Below are positions 16,024 to 24,471 of a stretch of 38,231 nt of DNA, one piece after another. Both the position numbers and the translations under genes were made by a program. Source of the stretch: Gammaproteobacteria bacterium (GTDB lineage: Bacteria > Pseudomonadota > Gammaproteobacteria > Pseudomonadales > Pseudohongiellaceae); assembly GCA_003451715.1 (NCBI GenBank), contig DMJN01000276.1, positions 1 through 38,231 on the forward strand. The letters are read 5' to 3'. How positions within the stretch are numbered: the first letter of the stretch is position 1; each line of letters opens with the position of its first letter. A model generated the notes under the pieces. It saw nothing but the letters and a program-made list of their open reading frames with translations, had not been told where the DNA came from and made no database searches.

Positions 16024-17097
16024 CTAGAAATCCACGCGTGCCAGGCCAATGCCAGCTTCACCGGCTATTGCGTAGAGCAAATAGACAATGCCTTCTTCCA
16101 CAAAGAGTGCAGGATCTCGTAACTGATTCACCTGTCCATAGGCGGTACTGCGTACGGATGGTTCCATCGGTGCATCGGCGCCTTCCCAATCGAACTCGGG
16201 CCGCAGTACTTCCACTGCCTCCGATTCCTGCCATTGTGACCAGTCGGGTCGCAGGTCGATAGTGCTGAGCAGGATGGATTCCGGCGCATCGCCGACCCGG
16301 GTCCAGAACACATACAGGTAGTCGCCGCGCACCATCACAGCCGAATGACGCATGGTGGGAACAAACAACCTCGGTCCTGTTTCAAAATTGCTGAAGCCGT
16401 CTGTCGATCGATAGAACTGCCCGGGCATGGCCAGCACATAGGTCATGCCGTCATGCTCGAAGGCACGCATGTAGGTACGGCCGAGATTTTCCTCTCTGGC
16501 AATGAAGTTGATGCCATCTCTGGAGGTGGCAACCCGGGAGTGTTGCTGTCCGGGGCCTTCCAGACCGTGGTAGTACATGATGATCTGTTGATTCTCCCCA
16601 TCCACGTGCACATCGGGGGAGGCGATGTGGGGTTCGGTTAGTTCCAATTCCAGGGTATGGGAGATCTGGGCTCCGTTTGCACGTCTGCGTGCCACCAGCT
16701 CCGCCAGGTCTGCATCGGAGATTTCCGGGCGGGTGGCTGCAAAATAGGAATCTTCTATACGCAGGCTGCCGGGTTCGTGAATCTGCCAGGGGCCGGCGAG
16801 ATTGTCGGCATAGGCCAGCCGGATATATAGGCCCTTGTGATCGGCGAAATAGAGGTAGTAGCTGCCGAGTGGATTCTCCACCCAGTCCGGGACTCGTATC
16901 ATGGATGGGCCCTGGATGTTGACACCGATACTGGGATGGATATCCGGACCGATTAGAGGTTCGTCCAGCAGGCGGGTAATGTTAACCGAAGCAATATCCG
17001 GTTGTTGCGCGTAGGCGCCAGGCAATAACAGGACCGATAAGCAGAGGAATAGGCACGCCCAAGTGACGCGATAAAGAGGACCGGCGGACGATTGCAT
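16024..17097 (-). CDS. Secreted GH43-like five-bladed propeller protein
   Basis: Start placed at ATG 17097, after AGGAAA, since this gives a proper signal peptide (hydrophobic WACLFLCLSVLLLPG, cleavage at AYAQQ); the open frame extends 44 codons upstream without coding character. The 357-residue protein shows the glycosyl-hydrolase-43/62 superfamily propeller rhythm: GPSMIRVPDW with YYLYFADHKG, IRLAYADNLAGPW, SPDVHVDGENQQIIMYYHG, HSRVATSRDGINF, YVFWTRVGD and DPALFVEEGIVYLLYAIAG. Some of these Asp/Glu could be catalytic, but I cannot confirm a complete GH43 triad, so an enzyme acting on plant or algal glycans is inferred, not proven. It is first in the minus-strand run continuing with DUF1295 (33 nt) and two secreted esterases. 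Confidence 0.75.
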   Translation of the reverse strand: MQSSAGPLYRVTWACLFLCLSVLLLPGAYAQQPDIASVNITRLLDEPLIGPDIHPSIGVNIQGPSMIRVPDWVENPLGSYYLYFADHKGLYIRLAYADNLAGPWQIHEPGSLRIEDSYFAATRPEISDADLAELVARRRANGAQISHTLELELTEPHIASPDVHVDGENQQIIMYYHGLEGPGQQHSRVATSRDGINFIAREENLGRTYMRAFEHDGMTYVLAMPGQFYRSTDGFSNFETGPRLFVPTMRHSAVMVRGDYLYVFWTRVGDAPESILLSTIDLRPDWSQWQESEAVEVLRPEFDWEGADAPMEPSVRSTAYGQVNQLRDPALFVEEGIVYLLYAIAGEAGIGLARVDF

Positions 17098-17232
17098 TGG
17101 TGATTTCCTATTATTATGTGAACTCAAGGGTAAGAGTGATGGGATTAAAAGTCTAGGGTTCCTGATTATCTGCTGGCGGGTACTCCATTGATTGAATATG
17201 ATTTGTAATCGCTTTCGATAAATACACAAACA

Positions 17233-18234
17233 ATGCCACTACCACTTCCAATTCGTCTTACTGAGGGGCTGATTGTACGATCTTCCTCTCCAGTGCTGTT
17301 AATAGGTGGGAGTGTATTTGTTCCACTGATACTGCTTTATTATGTAACAGGAGCGCTTTATCCCGCTCCGGAAGTTGAAGTCTTTGGATCTGTTCCGCTG
17401 GAATTAACAGGCATATTCTTGCTGGCTTCCATCATGCCGTCCTATTTACTTATGTGTCTAGTTGCTGGAATCAGGGTGAATAACAATACTCATGCTGTCA
17501 TAGCCACCTTGGTGGAGGCTCCACAAGAGGCACAGTTATTACGGTATCGCTGGGCCAGATTATGGCCGTTAAGTGTTTTTCCAGCGATGGTTTTTGCCTT
17601 GACCAGCAATATCGAATGGCAGATTCTCTCCTTCGACTCAGCAAGTAACCGATTTGTAATCAGTCTTACCTGGGTCTTCAGCCAATTTTTCTTGTGGTCT
17701 ATTGTTGGGCTGGTCTTGTTTTTCAGTATTCATGAAAGCCTGGTATTAAATAACCTGGCCAAAAAGGTACGTGTAGACTTATACCAGTTGGACAGCCTCA
17801 ATGGTTTTGGTAGTGCTGGCTTGAACAGTTTTCTGATGCTTGCCGGGGCTCTCGCACTAACTGCCTTGCAATCAATCGGTCAGGGATTCAGATTCGACAA
17901 TTATGTTAATGCCCTGATCGTTGTAATTCCCGCTGCACTGATTCTTGTGCCGCTACCCATCTGGCGGATTCACCGTTGTATGCTTGCCGAGAAGAAATCC
18001 TTGCTGCAGGGAATTGCAATCGAAATACAGGGGGCGTCTTCCGCTCTGGAAGATGTTGCTCTGCACCGCATGAATGCCTTATTGCAGCGTAAAGAACAGA
18101 TCCACAGGCTGCGTAGCTGGCCCATGGATTTATCTATTTTCTCGCGGTTCGTGCTTTATGTATTTATCCCGCCGTTGGCCTGGGTTGGTGCGGCGCTCAT
18201 GGAAGTGTTCCTGGATTCGATGTTGATTGGTTAG
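17233..18234 (+). CDS. Multi-span membrane protein of unknown function
   Basis: A 333-residue protein I do not recognise. Hydrophobic segments at roughly 18-43, 53-80, 109-128, 141-170, 196-216, 223-248 and 305-330 suggest about seven membrane spans, with a polar, possibly coiled region at 250-295 (EKKSLLQGIAIEIQ to RKEQIHRLRSW). No ribosome-binding site is evident before the ATG at 17233, so the start is uncertain. It is divergent from the GH43-like gene and convergent with the crotonase gene, so it is probably a single transcription unit. Its codon use seems more AT-leaning than that of the neighbours, a possible sign of different origin. Confidence 0.65.
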   Translation: MPLPLPIRLTEGLIVRSSSPVLLIGGSVFVPLILLYYVTGALYPAPEVEVFGSVPLELTGIFLLASIMPSYLLMCLVAGIRVNNNTHAVIATLVEAPQEAQLLRYRWARLWPLSVFPAMVFALTSNIEWQILSFDSASNRFVISLTWVFSQFFLWSIVGLVLFFSIHESLVLNNLAKKVRVDLYQLDSLNGFGSAGLNSFLMLAGALALTALQSIGQGFRFDNYVNALIVVIPAALILVPLPIWRIHRCMLAEKKSLLQGIAIEIQGASSALEDVALHRMNALLQRKEQIHRLRSWPMDLSIFSRFVLYVFIPPLAWVGAALMEVFLDSMLIG

Positions 18235-18266
18235 CCTGTTGACGGTCGTAACGCATAGCATCCCAT

Positions 18267-19127
18267 CTACTGTCTAGTCATTTTCTGTCGCGTCGTTGGA
18301 AGGTCCGCGAAATCACCCTCCCGTTTTTCTTCGGCCGCGGTAAAGGCTTCGTTGATTTCCTCCGCCTGCAACATGCTGGCATTCCAGAGTCCGATGTAGT
18401 CGAGACAGTCTGCAGTGGAATGGTCGCGTGCATAGTTGATCATGCGCTTGCTGCCATAGATCGCCAGTGGTGCCTTGCTGGCAATCTGTCGGGCGATATC
18501 CAGTACTGCATCCAGCATGGTCTGTTGGTCGGGAAAGACCTCGTTGACCAGGCCATGGTTCTTCGCCTCCTGCGCCGGCATGCGTCTTCCGGTATAGGCC
18601 AATTCTCTCGCCACGCCTTCGGGAATTAGCCTGGTGATACGAGGGAAGGTGCCGACATCGGCGGTCATGCCAATATTAATTTCGAAGATGCTGAGGAATC
18701 CGTCTTGCGTCATATAACGCAGGTCGCAGGCCGTGATCAAATCCACACCGCCACCGATTGCGCCACCCTGGATGGCAGCCAGCACTGGCAGGCGACACTC
18801 TTCCAGGCAGGCGAAGGTCTGCTGCATGTATTTGATGGTGTCATAGAGCTTGGCGCTGCGTTGGCGATTCAGTTTTTCACCAGTCTCCGGAGCTTCGCTG
18901 CTCTCGATGCTGCTGCCGAATACAGAAGTGTCCAGCCCGGAGGTGAAGTGAGGGCCCGTCGATGACAGGACGATGACCCGGGCGCTGGCATTCTGGTCGA
19001 TGCCCCGGACAATCGCAGGTAGCTCATCCCAGAATTCAGGGATCATGCTGTTGCGTTTATTGGGCCGGTTTAGAACGATATGGGCGATGTCATTCTCAAT
19101 GCTGACATCGAAACAACTGTAATTCAC
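18267..19127 (-). CDS. Crotonase; delta(3,5)-delta(2,4)-dienoyl-CoA isomerase-like
   Basis: GTG at 19127 gives the natural crotonase opening NYSCFDVSIENDIAHIVLNRP (286 residues); a longer frame from 19268 would overlap the upstream gene. The oxyanion-hole signatures GLDTSVF and AIQGGAIGGGVDL are present. Asp129 (GGGVD), Glu149 (FEI) and Asp157 (TADVGT) have the spacing 20 and 8. This matches rat ECH1 residues Asp176, Glu196 and Asp204, which catalyse the 3,5-to-2,4-dienoyl-CoA shift. I therefore prefer dienoyl-CoA isomerase over plain enoyl-CoA hydratase. It would act in oxidation of fatty acids with odd-numbered double bonds. It begins 19 nt after the secreted unknown gene and is last in the M20 unit. 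Confidence 0.88.
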   Translation of the reverse strand: MNYSCFDVSIENDIAHIVLNRPNKRNSMIPEFWDELPAIVRGIDQNASARVIVLSSTGPHFTSGLDTSVFGSSIESSEAPETGEKLNRQRSAKLYDTIKYMQQTFACLEECRLPVLAAIQGGAIGGGVDLITACDLRYMTQDGFLSIFEINIGMTADVGTFPRITRLIPEGVARELAYTGRRMPAQEAKNHGLVNEVFPDQQTMLDAVLDIARQIASKAPLAIYGSKRMINYARDHSTADCLDYIGLWNASMLQAEEINEAFTAAEEKREGDFADLPTTRQKMTRQ

Positions 19128-19146
19128 TATAGTACCCCACTGTTGT

Positions 19147-19782
19147 TTATCGGCGACAATGAAACTGCACCGTCTCAGTGCCGCTGCTAATATTCTCAAC
19201 CACCGCTCCCAAGGTAACAATACCGGCATTCGCCATACGGCGGCGGCGATCCTCCATGTAGGCATCAAACCTTGTTCGGCTTATCTCTGACAGACCGGCC
19301 TGGATGTCGCTCAATACCCTGCCATAGTACCTGGCGATGAAGTCGGTGGTAAATTTCGCGCGCGCCTTGTAGGCATCGAGGGCTTGCTGGATTCGCGCAT
19401 CGCCATCCAGTTCTGAGTCATTGTAAGCCCGGCACATGGCACGGATGTTCGCCATCTCGCTGCCATTGATAAAACTACGGGCATTGGAAAGCGCGATAAA
19501 GATATCCTGTAACTGTGTATCGCTTACGTCGAGACGTGCACGGGAGGTATCGGGATCCCGTGCTATTTCCTGCATGAGTCGATTGAGAACGGCCCGGTCG
19601 ATTTCTTCCGGAGCGATAGTCGGCGCCAGTACATTAAGCTCTCGACTCTCTGATTGCCTGAGTTCCTCGAGAACCGCCTTCGTATCGAGCGCACCCTCGA
19701 TAGCTTGTGCTTGCAGGTTTTCCTGCGCCAGAGCGGGGAGCGATAACAACAAAGGGATCGCCAGTTTTATTTCACGTAGCAT
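19147..19782 (-). CDS. Secreted protein of unknown function coupled to the M20 gene
   Basis: A 211-residue protein with a signal peptide (MLREIKLAIPLLLSLPALA). The mature part is mostly helical by eye, with many Arg/Glu/Asp and Ala (for example EEIDRAVLNRLMQEIARD), and only two Cys, one near residue 116 and one three residues from the C-terminus. I recognise no family. Its ATG directly abuts the TAA of the M20 gene (TAAATG), a layout that usually means translational coupling, so the two products are probably made in fixed ratio. It could be a periplasmic partner or stabiliser of the amidohydrolase; that is inference from position only. Confidence 0.65.
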   Translation of the reverse strand: MLREIKLAIPLLLSLPALAQENLQAQAIEGALDTKAVLEELRQSESRELNVLAPTIAPEEIDRAVLNRLMQEIARDPDTSRARLDVSDTQLQDIFIALSNARSFINGSEMANIRAMCRAYNDSELDGDARIQQALDAYKARAKFTTDFIARYYGRVLSDIQAGLSEISRTRFDAYMEDRRRRMANAGIVTLGAVVENISSGTETVQFHCRR

Positions 19783-21384
19783 TTAGTTTCCGCGCTGGAT
19801 GACATCGGCCTCCAGTTGAGGATACTCGATGCCGAGTTGTTCCAGGTAGCTGTCGTAGCGCGATGGGTCGTAGTAGAACTCCTCCAGCAGTGGCCGGAAT
19901 TGCGCCATGATGTCCAGGTTCTTCTCGATAGCCGGAGTATCGTCCGGACCGATAAAGGGCTGGTACTGTTCTTCGGCTGTCTGTACATCGTCGAAATAGG
20001 CCTGAGCTTCATCAACAAGGGTCTCGTTTTGAACCAGATCCAACAGCGTGGTGGCGATCACCTTGGCACCGGCTATCGCGCCTTTATGGGCAATCGGTGT
20101 CGCCATGGCCATGGCACTCGACCAATGGTGTCCAATTAGACCCCTGACATTGGAGGGGTAACTCAAACGCACAGTGGGCACATTCCAGGATACATCGCCG
20201 ATATCATCAGAGCCGCCCGATACGGGTCTCTCGGGAGGTTCTCCAATTCCTGACAGTTCGGTTGCAAGCCCCTGTGGATCGTCTGATCCCATGAGTGTCT
20301 GCAGGGCCTTGGCAAATCGTTGGTCATCTTCAGACCAGGTGGGGAGCCCGACTTTTCTGAGGTTCTCATCCATGGCCAGGGCAATGGGTTTATTGTAGTG
20401 ACGCGGATAAGCAGCGCCTACGATACGCCGACTCATAGTGGTGTCGGTCATCATGGAGGCACCTTCGGCAATCTGATTCAGCGTATTGAAGTTTTCCAGA
20501 ATATTGTCCGCGGTTATCTCACGAATGAAGTACCAGACACTGGCGTAGGAGGGGACAACATTGGGTTGGTCACCGCCATCGCTAATCACATAGTGTGATC
20601 GCTGCAATGGACTGAGATGCTCGCGGCGAAAATTCCAGGCCACGTTCATCAACTCCACTGCATCGAGTGCGCTGCGACCCCGCCAGGGGCTGCCGGCGCC
20701 GTGGGCGGAGACACCATCAAACATGTACTCCACCGACACCAGGCCGGTGCCGCGGGAATCGCCCCAGCTGACGCCGAGATTGCTGCCTACGTGGGTAAAC
20801 AGTACCGCATCCACGCCATCGAACATGCCGTCACGGGCGTACCAGGCCTTGGTGCCGAGTAATTCTTCAGCTATACCGGGCCATAGCACGATGGTGCCAG
20901 GTAGTCCTTCCCGTTCCATGATTTCTTTCACGGCCAAAGCCGCGACAATATTGACCGCCTGGCCTGAATTATGACCCTCGCCGTGGCCCGGTGCGCCTTC
21001 GATCATCGGTTGTCGATAGGCTACGCCGGGCATCTGTGAGGCGCGGGGGATGCCGTCAACATCGGACCCGAGGGCAATGATGGGCTCGCCACTGCCCCAG
21101 GTTGCCCACCAGGCAGAAGGGATACCGGCTACGCCGAGTTCTACCTCGAAACCGTTTTCCACAAGAATCTCAGCTAGATAGCGCTGGGTTTCAAATTCCT
21201 GAAATCCCAGTTCAGAAAAGGAGAACAGGCTGTCGACGATTTCCTGTGCCATCTTCTCCATGCCGTCGACAGCGGTAACCGCATCGGCCTTAAGACCGGT
21301 GAAACCATCTTCCTGGGCAGAGGCAATATTGTTAACTCCCAGCGTCAGTAGACAGTAGAGAAGAAGCGTTGAGATTTGCTTCAT
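19783..21384 (-). CDS. Exported M20-family amidohydrolase, AbgB-like
   Basis: A 533-residue metallo-amidohydrolase with a signal peptide ending at NNIASA (about residue 23). It shows the M20D/AbgB layout: ELGFQEFET near 58-66, ALGSDVDGIP (Asp108/Asp110), a GHGEGHNSG motif (134-141), PGIAEELLGTKAW (Glu173/174), FTHVG, the dimerisation-domain SAHGAGSPWRGRSALDAVE and a late DIGDVSW. The usual Cys of GHxCGH is Glu136 here. Related AbgB cleaves p-aminobenzoyl-glutamate; others remove acyl groups from amino acids. Being exported, it probably acts on extracellular N-acyl or peptide substrates. ATG follows GAGGTG. It heads the unit with the secreted unknown (adjacent codons) and the crotonase. Confidence 0.85.
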   Translation of the reverse strand: MKQISTLLLYCLLTLGVNNIASAQEDGFTGLKADAVTAVDGMEKMAQEIVDSLFSFSELGFQEFETQRYLAEILVENGFEVELGVAGIPSAWWATWGSGEPIIALGSDVDGIPRASQMPGVAYRQPMIEGAPGHGEGHNSGQAVNIVAALAVKEIMEREGLPGTIVLWPGIAEELLGTKAWYARDGMFDGVDAVLFTHVGSNLGVSWGDSRGTGLVSVEYMFDGVSAHGAGSPWRGRSALDAVELMNVAWNFRREHLSPLQRSHYVISDGGDQPNVVPSYASVWYFIREITADNILENFNTLNQIAEGASMMTDTTMSRRIVGAAYPRHYNKPIALAMDENLRKVGLPTWSEDDQRFAKALQTLMGSDDPQGLATELSGIGEPPERPVSGGSDDIGDVSWNVPTVRLSYPSNVRGLIGHHWSSAMAMATPIAHKGAIAGAKVIATTLLDLVQNETLVDEAQAYFDDVQTAEEQYQPFIGPDDTPAIEKNLDIMAQFRPLLEEFYYDPSRYDSYLEQLGIEYPQLEADVIQRGN

Positions 21385-21419
21385 GATGCACCTCAGGATT
21401 CTTGAGTGGGTTCAGTAGA

Positions 21420-21569
21420 TTACGCTGTTTTCAGATCCTCTGCCAGAGCGCGGTAAGTCATATCCGGCCTGGGCGAGCGATAGCTATTGACCAATGCCGG
21501 GTGGGCCAGCATTATGTCCGACTGTTCCACTGCGAAGAACTCATAAGAAAGGGGAGGCTCATGGAAATA
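21420..21569 (-). pseudogene. Probable C-terminal remnant upstream of the M20 gene
   Basis: The minus strand has an open stretch of 49 codons ending in TAA at 21420-21422 (YFHEPPLSYEFFAVEQSDIM onward, ending PDMTYRALAEDLKTA). Its composition resembles a genuine protein tail and it has no good start; it is bounded upstream by an in-frame TAA at 21570-21572. It ends 35 nt before the M20 ATG in the same orientation, as a former upstream operon member would. The plus-strand DUF1761 gene now overlaps its 5' edge. A small real gene starting at an internal GTG or ATG is the alternative. Confidence 0.3.
21487..21515 (+). promoter_or_regulatory. Candidate sigma70 promoter for the DUF1761-YVTN pair
   Basis: TTGACC (21487-21492) and CATTAT (21510-21515) are separated by 17 nt, about 45 nt upstream of the ATG at 21561. 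The matches to consensus are 5/6 and 4/6. Confidence 0.45.
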
Positions 21570-21947
21570 TTATTTATAGGCGTCAACTGGTTGGCAGTTG
21601 GTGTCAGTACCATTCTTTGTTTCATACTGGGTGGATTCTGGTACTCGCCAAAGTTGTTTGGTGTGAAATGGGCCGAAGGGGTCGGAGTTCCTACTGGTCC
21701 GGGGACCAAGCAACCCATCGGTGCCCTGCTCATGCAATTCGTCGCTACCCTGCTGCTGGCGTGGATTATGTCGGTGGCTCACAACAACGGGGCCTATCCC
21801 ACAGCGGTGCTGATCGTAATTACGGCTGCCTGCTTGGTAATGGCGGCCAATATGTTCGCCAAGCATGATAATGACTCTACCATCATCGAGGGCGCCTTCG
21901 TTATTGTCATGGCGCTGATCATGTCGGTCTGTAACTATCTATTCTAA
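21561..21947 (+). CDS. DUF1761 membrane protein
   Basis: ATG at 21561 follows AAGGGGAGG, which decides the start; the open frame upstream is not coding. The 128-residue product has four hydrophobic segments and the DUF1761 opening: NWLAVGVSTILCFILGGFWY followed by SPKLFGVKW. The family consists of small proteins of unknown function in the inner membrane. A second, clearly related but diverged member is encoded at 24472-24882 on the other strand. It is followed 92 nt later by the YVTN propeller gene and may share its promoter. Confidence 0.82.
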   Translation: MEILFIGVNWLAVGVSTILCFILGGFWYSPKLFGVKWAEGVGVPTGPGTKQPIGALLMQFVATLLLAWIMSVAHNNGAYPTAVLIVITAACLVMAANMFAKHDNDSTIIEGAFVIVMALIMSVCNYLF

Positions 21948-22039
21948 ACAACGCCCATGCGCGATTTAAATTACATTGAGGTACACTGACAATCCTCATT
22001 TAGTTGCCGAGAAGATTTCCTGCGGCACTGGAGTCGATC

Positions 22040-23053
22040 ATGAAAAGAGTAGCCCTGCTATTTAATTCGCTGGTCTGCGTGCTGGTGTTTTCAACATCCT
22101 TGGCTCAGCCGCCGGATGATTTAGAAGGCACGTTGATTGTCCTGAACAAGAGTGGCCATGACGCCACTTTCATCGATCTGGGTTCTTCAGAGATCATTGC
22201 AACCCTGGCAACAGGCAGAGGACCTCACGAACTCGTGATGACAGATGATGGTCGTTGGGCCATAGGAACCGATTACAGTGGCGGCAACAGCCTTACGGTG
22301 TTCGATGTTGAGAATCTTGTTGTGGCACGGACGATCGATTTCAGCGACTATCCAAGACCCCATGGAATCCTGCTCCTGCCAGGCCAGCAAGAGGTGATCG
22401 TGACCTCGGAAGCGAGTCGTACGCTGGTCATTGTAAATTTCCATACCGGTGAAATAATCCAAACCATAGACACCGGTCAGAACGGTTCCCATATGGTGGC
22501 CGTCTCGGAAGACGGCAGGGTTGCCTACACCAGTAACGGTGGTTCCAACAGTGTCTCGGTGATTGATGTGGCTAATGGTCAGTTCGTAAAAGCCATTCAG
22601 GTTCCCGGCAGGCCCGAGGCAATCACAACAAACAAGGCTGGCGATGAGGTCTGGGTGGGTAGTAACAGCAATGCAGTCGTCACCGTTATCAATCCCGACG
22701 ACGAGTCAGTCATTGCACAGTGGGCTGGCTTCGACTGGCCTTATCGAATTCTATTAACAGATGATGAGCGTTATGCTGTTGTGCCTGACCTGAACAATAA
22801 CAACCTGCGTTTCTTCGATGCCCGATCGAAGGTGGAACTGGGAGTCCTGGACCTGCCGGGAAGCATGCCGGAGGGTGTCACCTTGTATGCAGACGACCGA
22901 ACACTATTCCTGAGCCTGGCAGGACAGGATAGGGTCATGCTCATCGATATTGAGTCGCGACAAATTCTTGGTGACTATGACACTGGCTCGGTACCTGATG
23001 GCATCGCGTTCTCCCCATTGGAACTGCGGAAGACGATTGACTATCAGCAATAG
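22040..23053 (+). CDS. Secreted YVTN-type beta-propeller protein
   Basis: Start chosen at ATG 22040 with GGAG six nt upstream and a clean signal peptide (MKRVALLFNSLVCVLVFSTS, cleavage at SLAQ); the 337-residue product has six to seven repeats of about 42 residues. Repeats show the blade signature, for example NGGSNSVSVIDVANGQFVKA, SNAVVTVINPDDESVIAQW and GRGPHELVMTDDGRWAIG, typical of YVTN/cytochrome-d1-like propellers. No heme-binding CxxCH is present, so it is not a cytochrome cd1 enzyme. Such proteins often serve as binding scaffolds in the periplasm. Its stop lies 3 nt from the convergent rimO stop. Confidence 0.8.
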   Translation: MKRVALLFNSLVCVLVFSTSLAQPPDDLEGTLIVLNKSGHDATFIDLGSSEIIATLATGRGPHELVMTDDGRWAIGTDYSGGNSLTVFDVENLVVARTIDFSDYPRPHGILLLPGQQEVIVTSEASRTLVIVNFHTGEIIQTIDTGQNGSHMVAVSEDGRVAYTSNGGSNSVSVIDVANGQFVKAIQVPGRPEAITTNKAGDEVWVGSNSNAVVTVINPDDESVIAQWAGFDWPYRILLTDDERYAVVPDLNNNNLRFFDARSKVELGVLDLPGSMPEGVTLYADDRTLFLSLAGQDRVMLIDIESRQILGDYDTGSVPDGIAFSPLELRKTIDYQQ

Positions 23054-23056
23054 TCA
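23038..23056. repeat. Inverted repeat spanning two convergent stop codons
   Basis: TGACTAT (23038-23044) and ATAGTCA (23050-23056) form a perfect 7-bp stem with a 5-nt loop. It covers the YVTN stop (23051-23053) and abuts the rimO stop (23057-23059). No U-tract follows on either strand, so it is at best a weak bidirectional terminator. Confidence 0.45.
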
Positions 23057-24385
23057 TTACTCCGTCGCAAGTTCAGCATACAAATCGTAGGCGTCGCTGC
23101 CGGTGACAGTGACGTCGATCAGTTGGCCTGCCTGAAAGTTTTCGCTATAGGGAAGGAAGACTGATCCATCGATCTCCGGCGCATCGGCAGTGGATCTACA
23201 GCTGATGCCCTGGTCATCTATAGTATCTATCAGAACCTCGATTCTCTGGCCGACTTTTTCCGCCAGCCGTGCCGTGCTGATTGCCTGTTGGGTTTTCATG
23301 AAGCGTTCCCAACGCTGTTGTTTGATTTCTTCTGCAACGGGATTTGCCAGTCTATTAGCAACGGCACCCTCCACCGGTGAATATTGAAAGCAGCCCACAC
23401 GATCCAGCTGGGCTTCCTCCAGAAAATCCAGCAGTTCTTCAAAATCCTGTTCGGTTTCTCCGGGAAATCCGACGATAAAGGTACTGCGGATGGTCAGGTT
23501 CGGACACAGCTCCCGCCACCGCCTGATTCTTTGCAATGATTTTTCGGTCGCGGCGGGGCGTTTCATGGATTTCAACAATGGCAGGGAAGCATGTTGCAAG
23601 GGGATATCCAGATAGGGAACGAGTCTGTTTTCTGCCATCAGCGGTATGACCTTGTCCACATGGGGGTAGGGGTATACGTAGTGCAGGCGTACCCAGATAC
23701 CAAACTCCGCCAGCGCTTCGCAGAGTCCCAGCATGTTGGTCTTTAGAGGCCGTCCCTGCCAGAAAGCTGTCCGATACTTGATATCGACACCGTAGGCGCC
23801 GGTATCCTGTGCGACCACCAGCAGTTCTTTGACTCCTGCGTTCACCAGACGCTCTGCCTCGTCCATCACATCCGCTATGGGGCGACTGACCAGGTCTCCG
23901 CGCAGCGAGGGAATGATGCAGAAACTGCAGCGGTGATTGCAACCCTCGGAAATTTTCAGGTAGGCATAATGGCTCGGTGTGAGTTTGATGCCCTGGGGAG
24001 GCACCAGGTCGACATGGGGATCATGATCTAGCGGCTCAGGTGGGATGAATTCACGTACCTGGTTAACCACCTGTTCATAGGCGTGGGGTCCGCTCACTGC
24101 CAGGACTTTTGGATGTACATTGGTAATCGAGTCGGCCTGCGCGCCAAGACAACCGGTCACTATCACTTTGCCATTCTCGTCTAAGGCCTCTCCAATGGCA
24201 TCCAGGGATTCCTGTTTGGCGCTGTCGATAAAGCCACAGGTATTCACCACGACGATATCGGCATCGTCATAGCTGGGAACGATATCGTAGCCATCCATGC
24301 GCAGTTGCGTGAGGATACGCTCGGAGTCTACCAGCGCCTTCGGGCAACCGAGTGATATGAAACCGACCTTGTTTTTGGAAGCCAT
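23057..24385 (-). CDS. rimO: Ribosomal protein S12 methylthiotransferase RimO
   Basis: A 442-residue radical-SAM enzyme that adds a methylthio group to an aspartate of ribosomal protein S12. The UPF0004 domain carries the three auxiliary-cluster cysteines Cys14 ([12 protein letters not shown]), Cys50 (NTCGFI) and Cys79 (TGCLG). The SAM cluster is GCNHRCSFC (Cys149, 153, 156). The [12 protein letters not shown] opening and the [15 protein letters not shown] region separate RimO from the tRNA enzyme MiaB. A C-terminal TRAM domain ([11 protein letters not shown] onward) completes it. Full length, no lesions. A perfect TATAAT lies upstream beside a palindrome (24417-24445), so it probably has its own promoter despite following the DUF1761 gene. 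Confidence 0.97.
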   Translation of the reverse strand: MASKNKVGFISLGCPKALVDSERILTQLRMDGYDIVPSYDDADIVVVNTCGFIDSAKQESLDAIGEALDENGKVIVTGCLGAQADSITNVHPKVLAVSGPHAYEQVVNQVREFIPPEPLDHDPHVDLVPPQGIKLTPSHYAYLKISEGCNHRCSFCIIPSLRGDLVSRPIADVMDEAERLVNAGVKELLVVAQDTGAYGVDIKYRTAFWQGRPLKTNMLGLCEALAEFGIWVRLHYVYPYPHVDKVIPLMAENRLVPYLDIPLQHASLPLLKSMKRPAATEKSLQRIRRWRELCPNLTIRSTFIVGFPGETEQDFEELLDFLEEAQLDRVGCFQYSPVEGAVANRLANPVAEEIKQQRWERFMKTQQAISTARLAEKVGQRIEVLIDTIDDQGISCRSTADAPEIDGSVFLPYSENFQAGQLIDVTVTGSDAYDLYAELATE

Positions 24386-24416
24386 AGAGTCAGCAATCGC
24401 TAATTCAGGGCGCAGG

Positions 24417-24445
24417 ATTATAGAGCATCAGCAATGCCGATGCTC
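24417..24445 (-). promoter_or_regulatory. rimO -10 element abutting a 7-bp palindrome
   Basis: On the minus strand a perfect TATAAT (24417-24422) is 31 nt from the rimO ATG. Directly adjoining it is an inverted repeat, GAGCATC (24423-24429) and GATGCTC (24439-24445), with two further inner pairs. It occupies the -10 to -35 spacer, where a repressor site or a terminator for the upstream DUF1761 gene would fit. No good -35 was found. Confidence 0.5.
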
Positions 24446-24471
24446 GCGTGACAGCGCCAAGCGGTGTTTTT

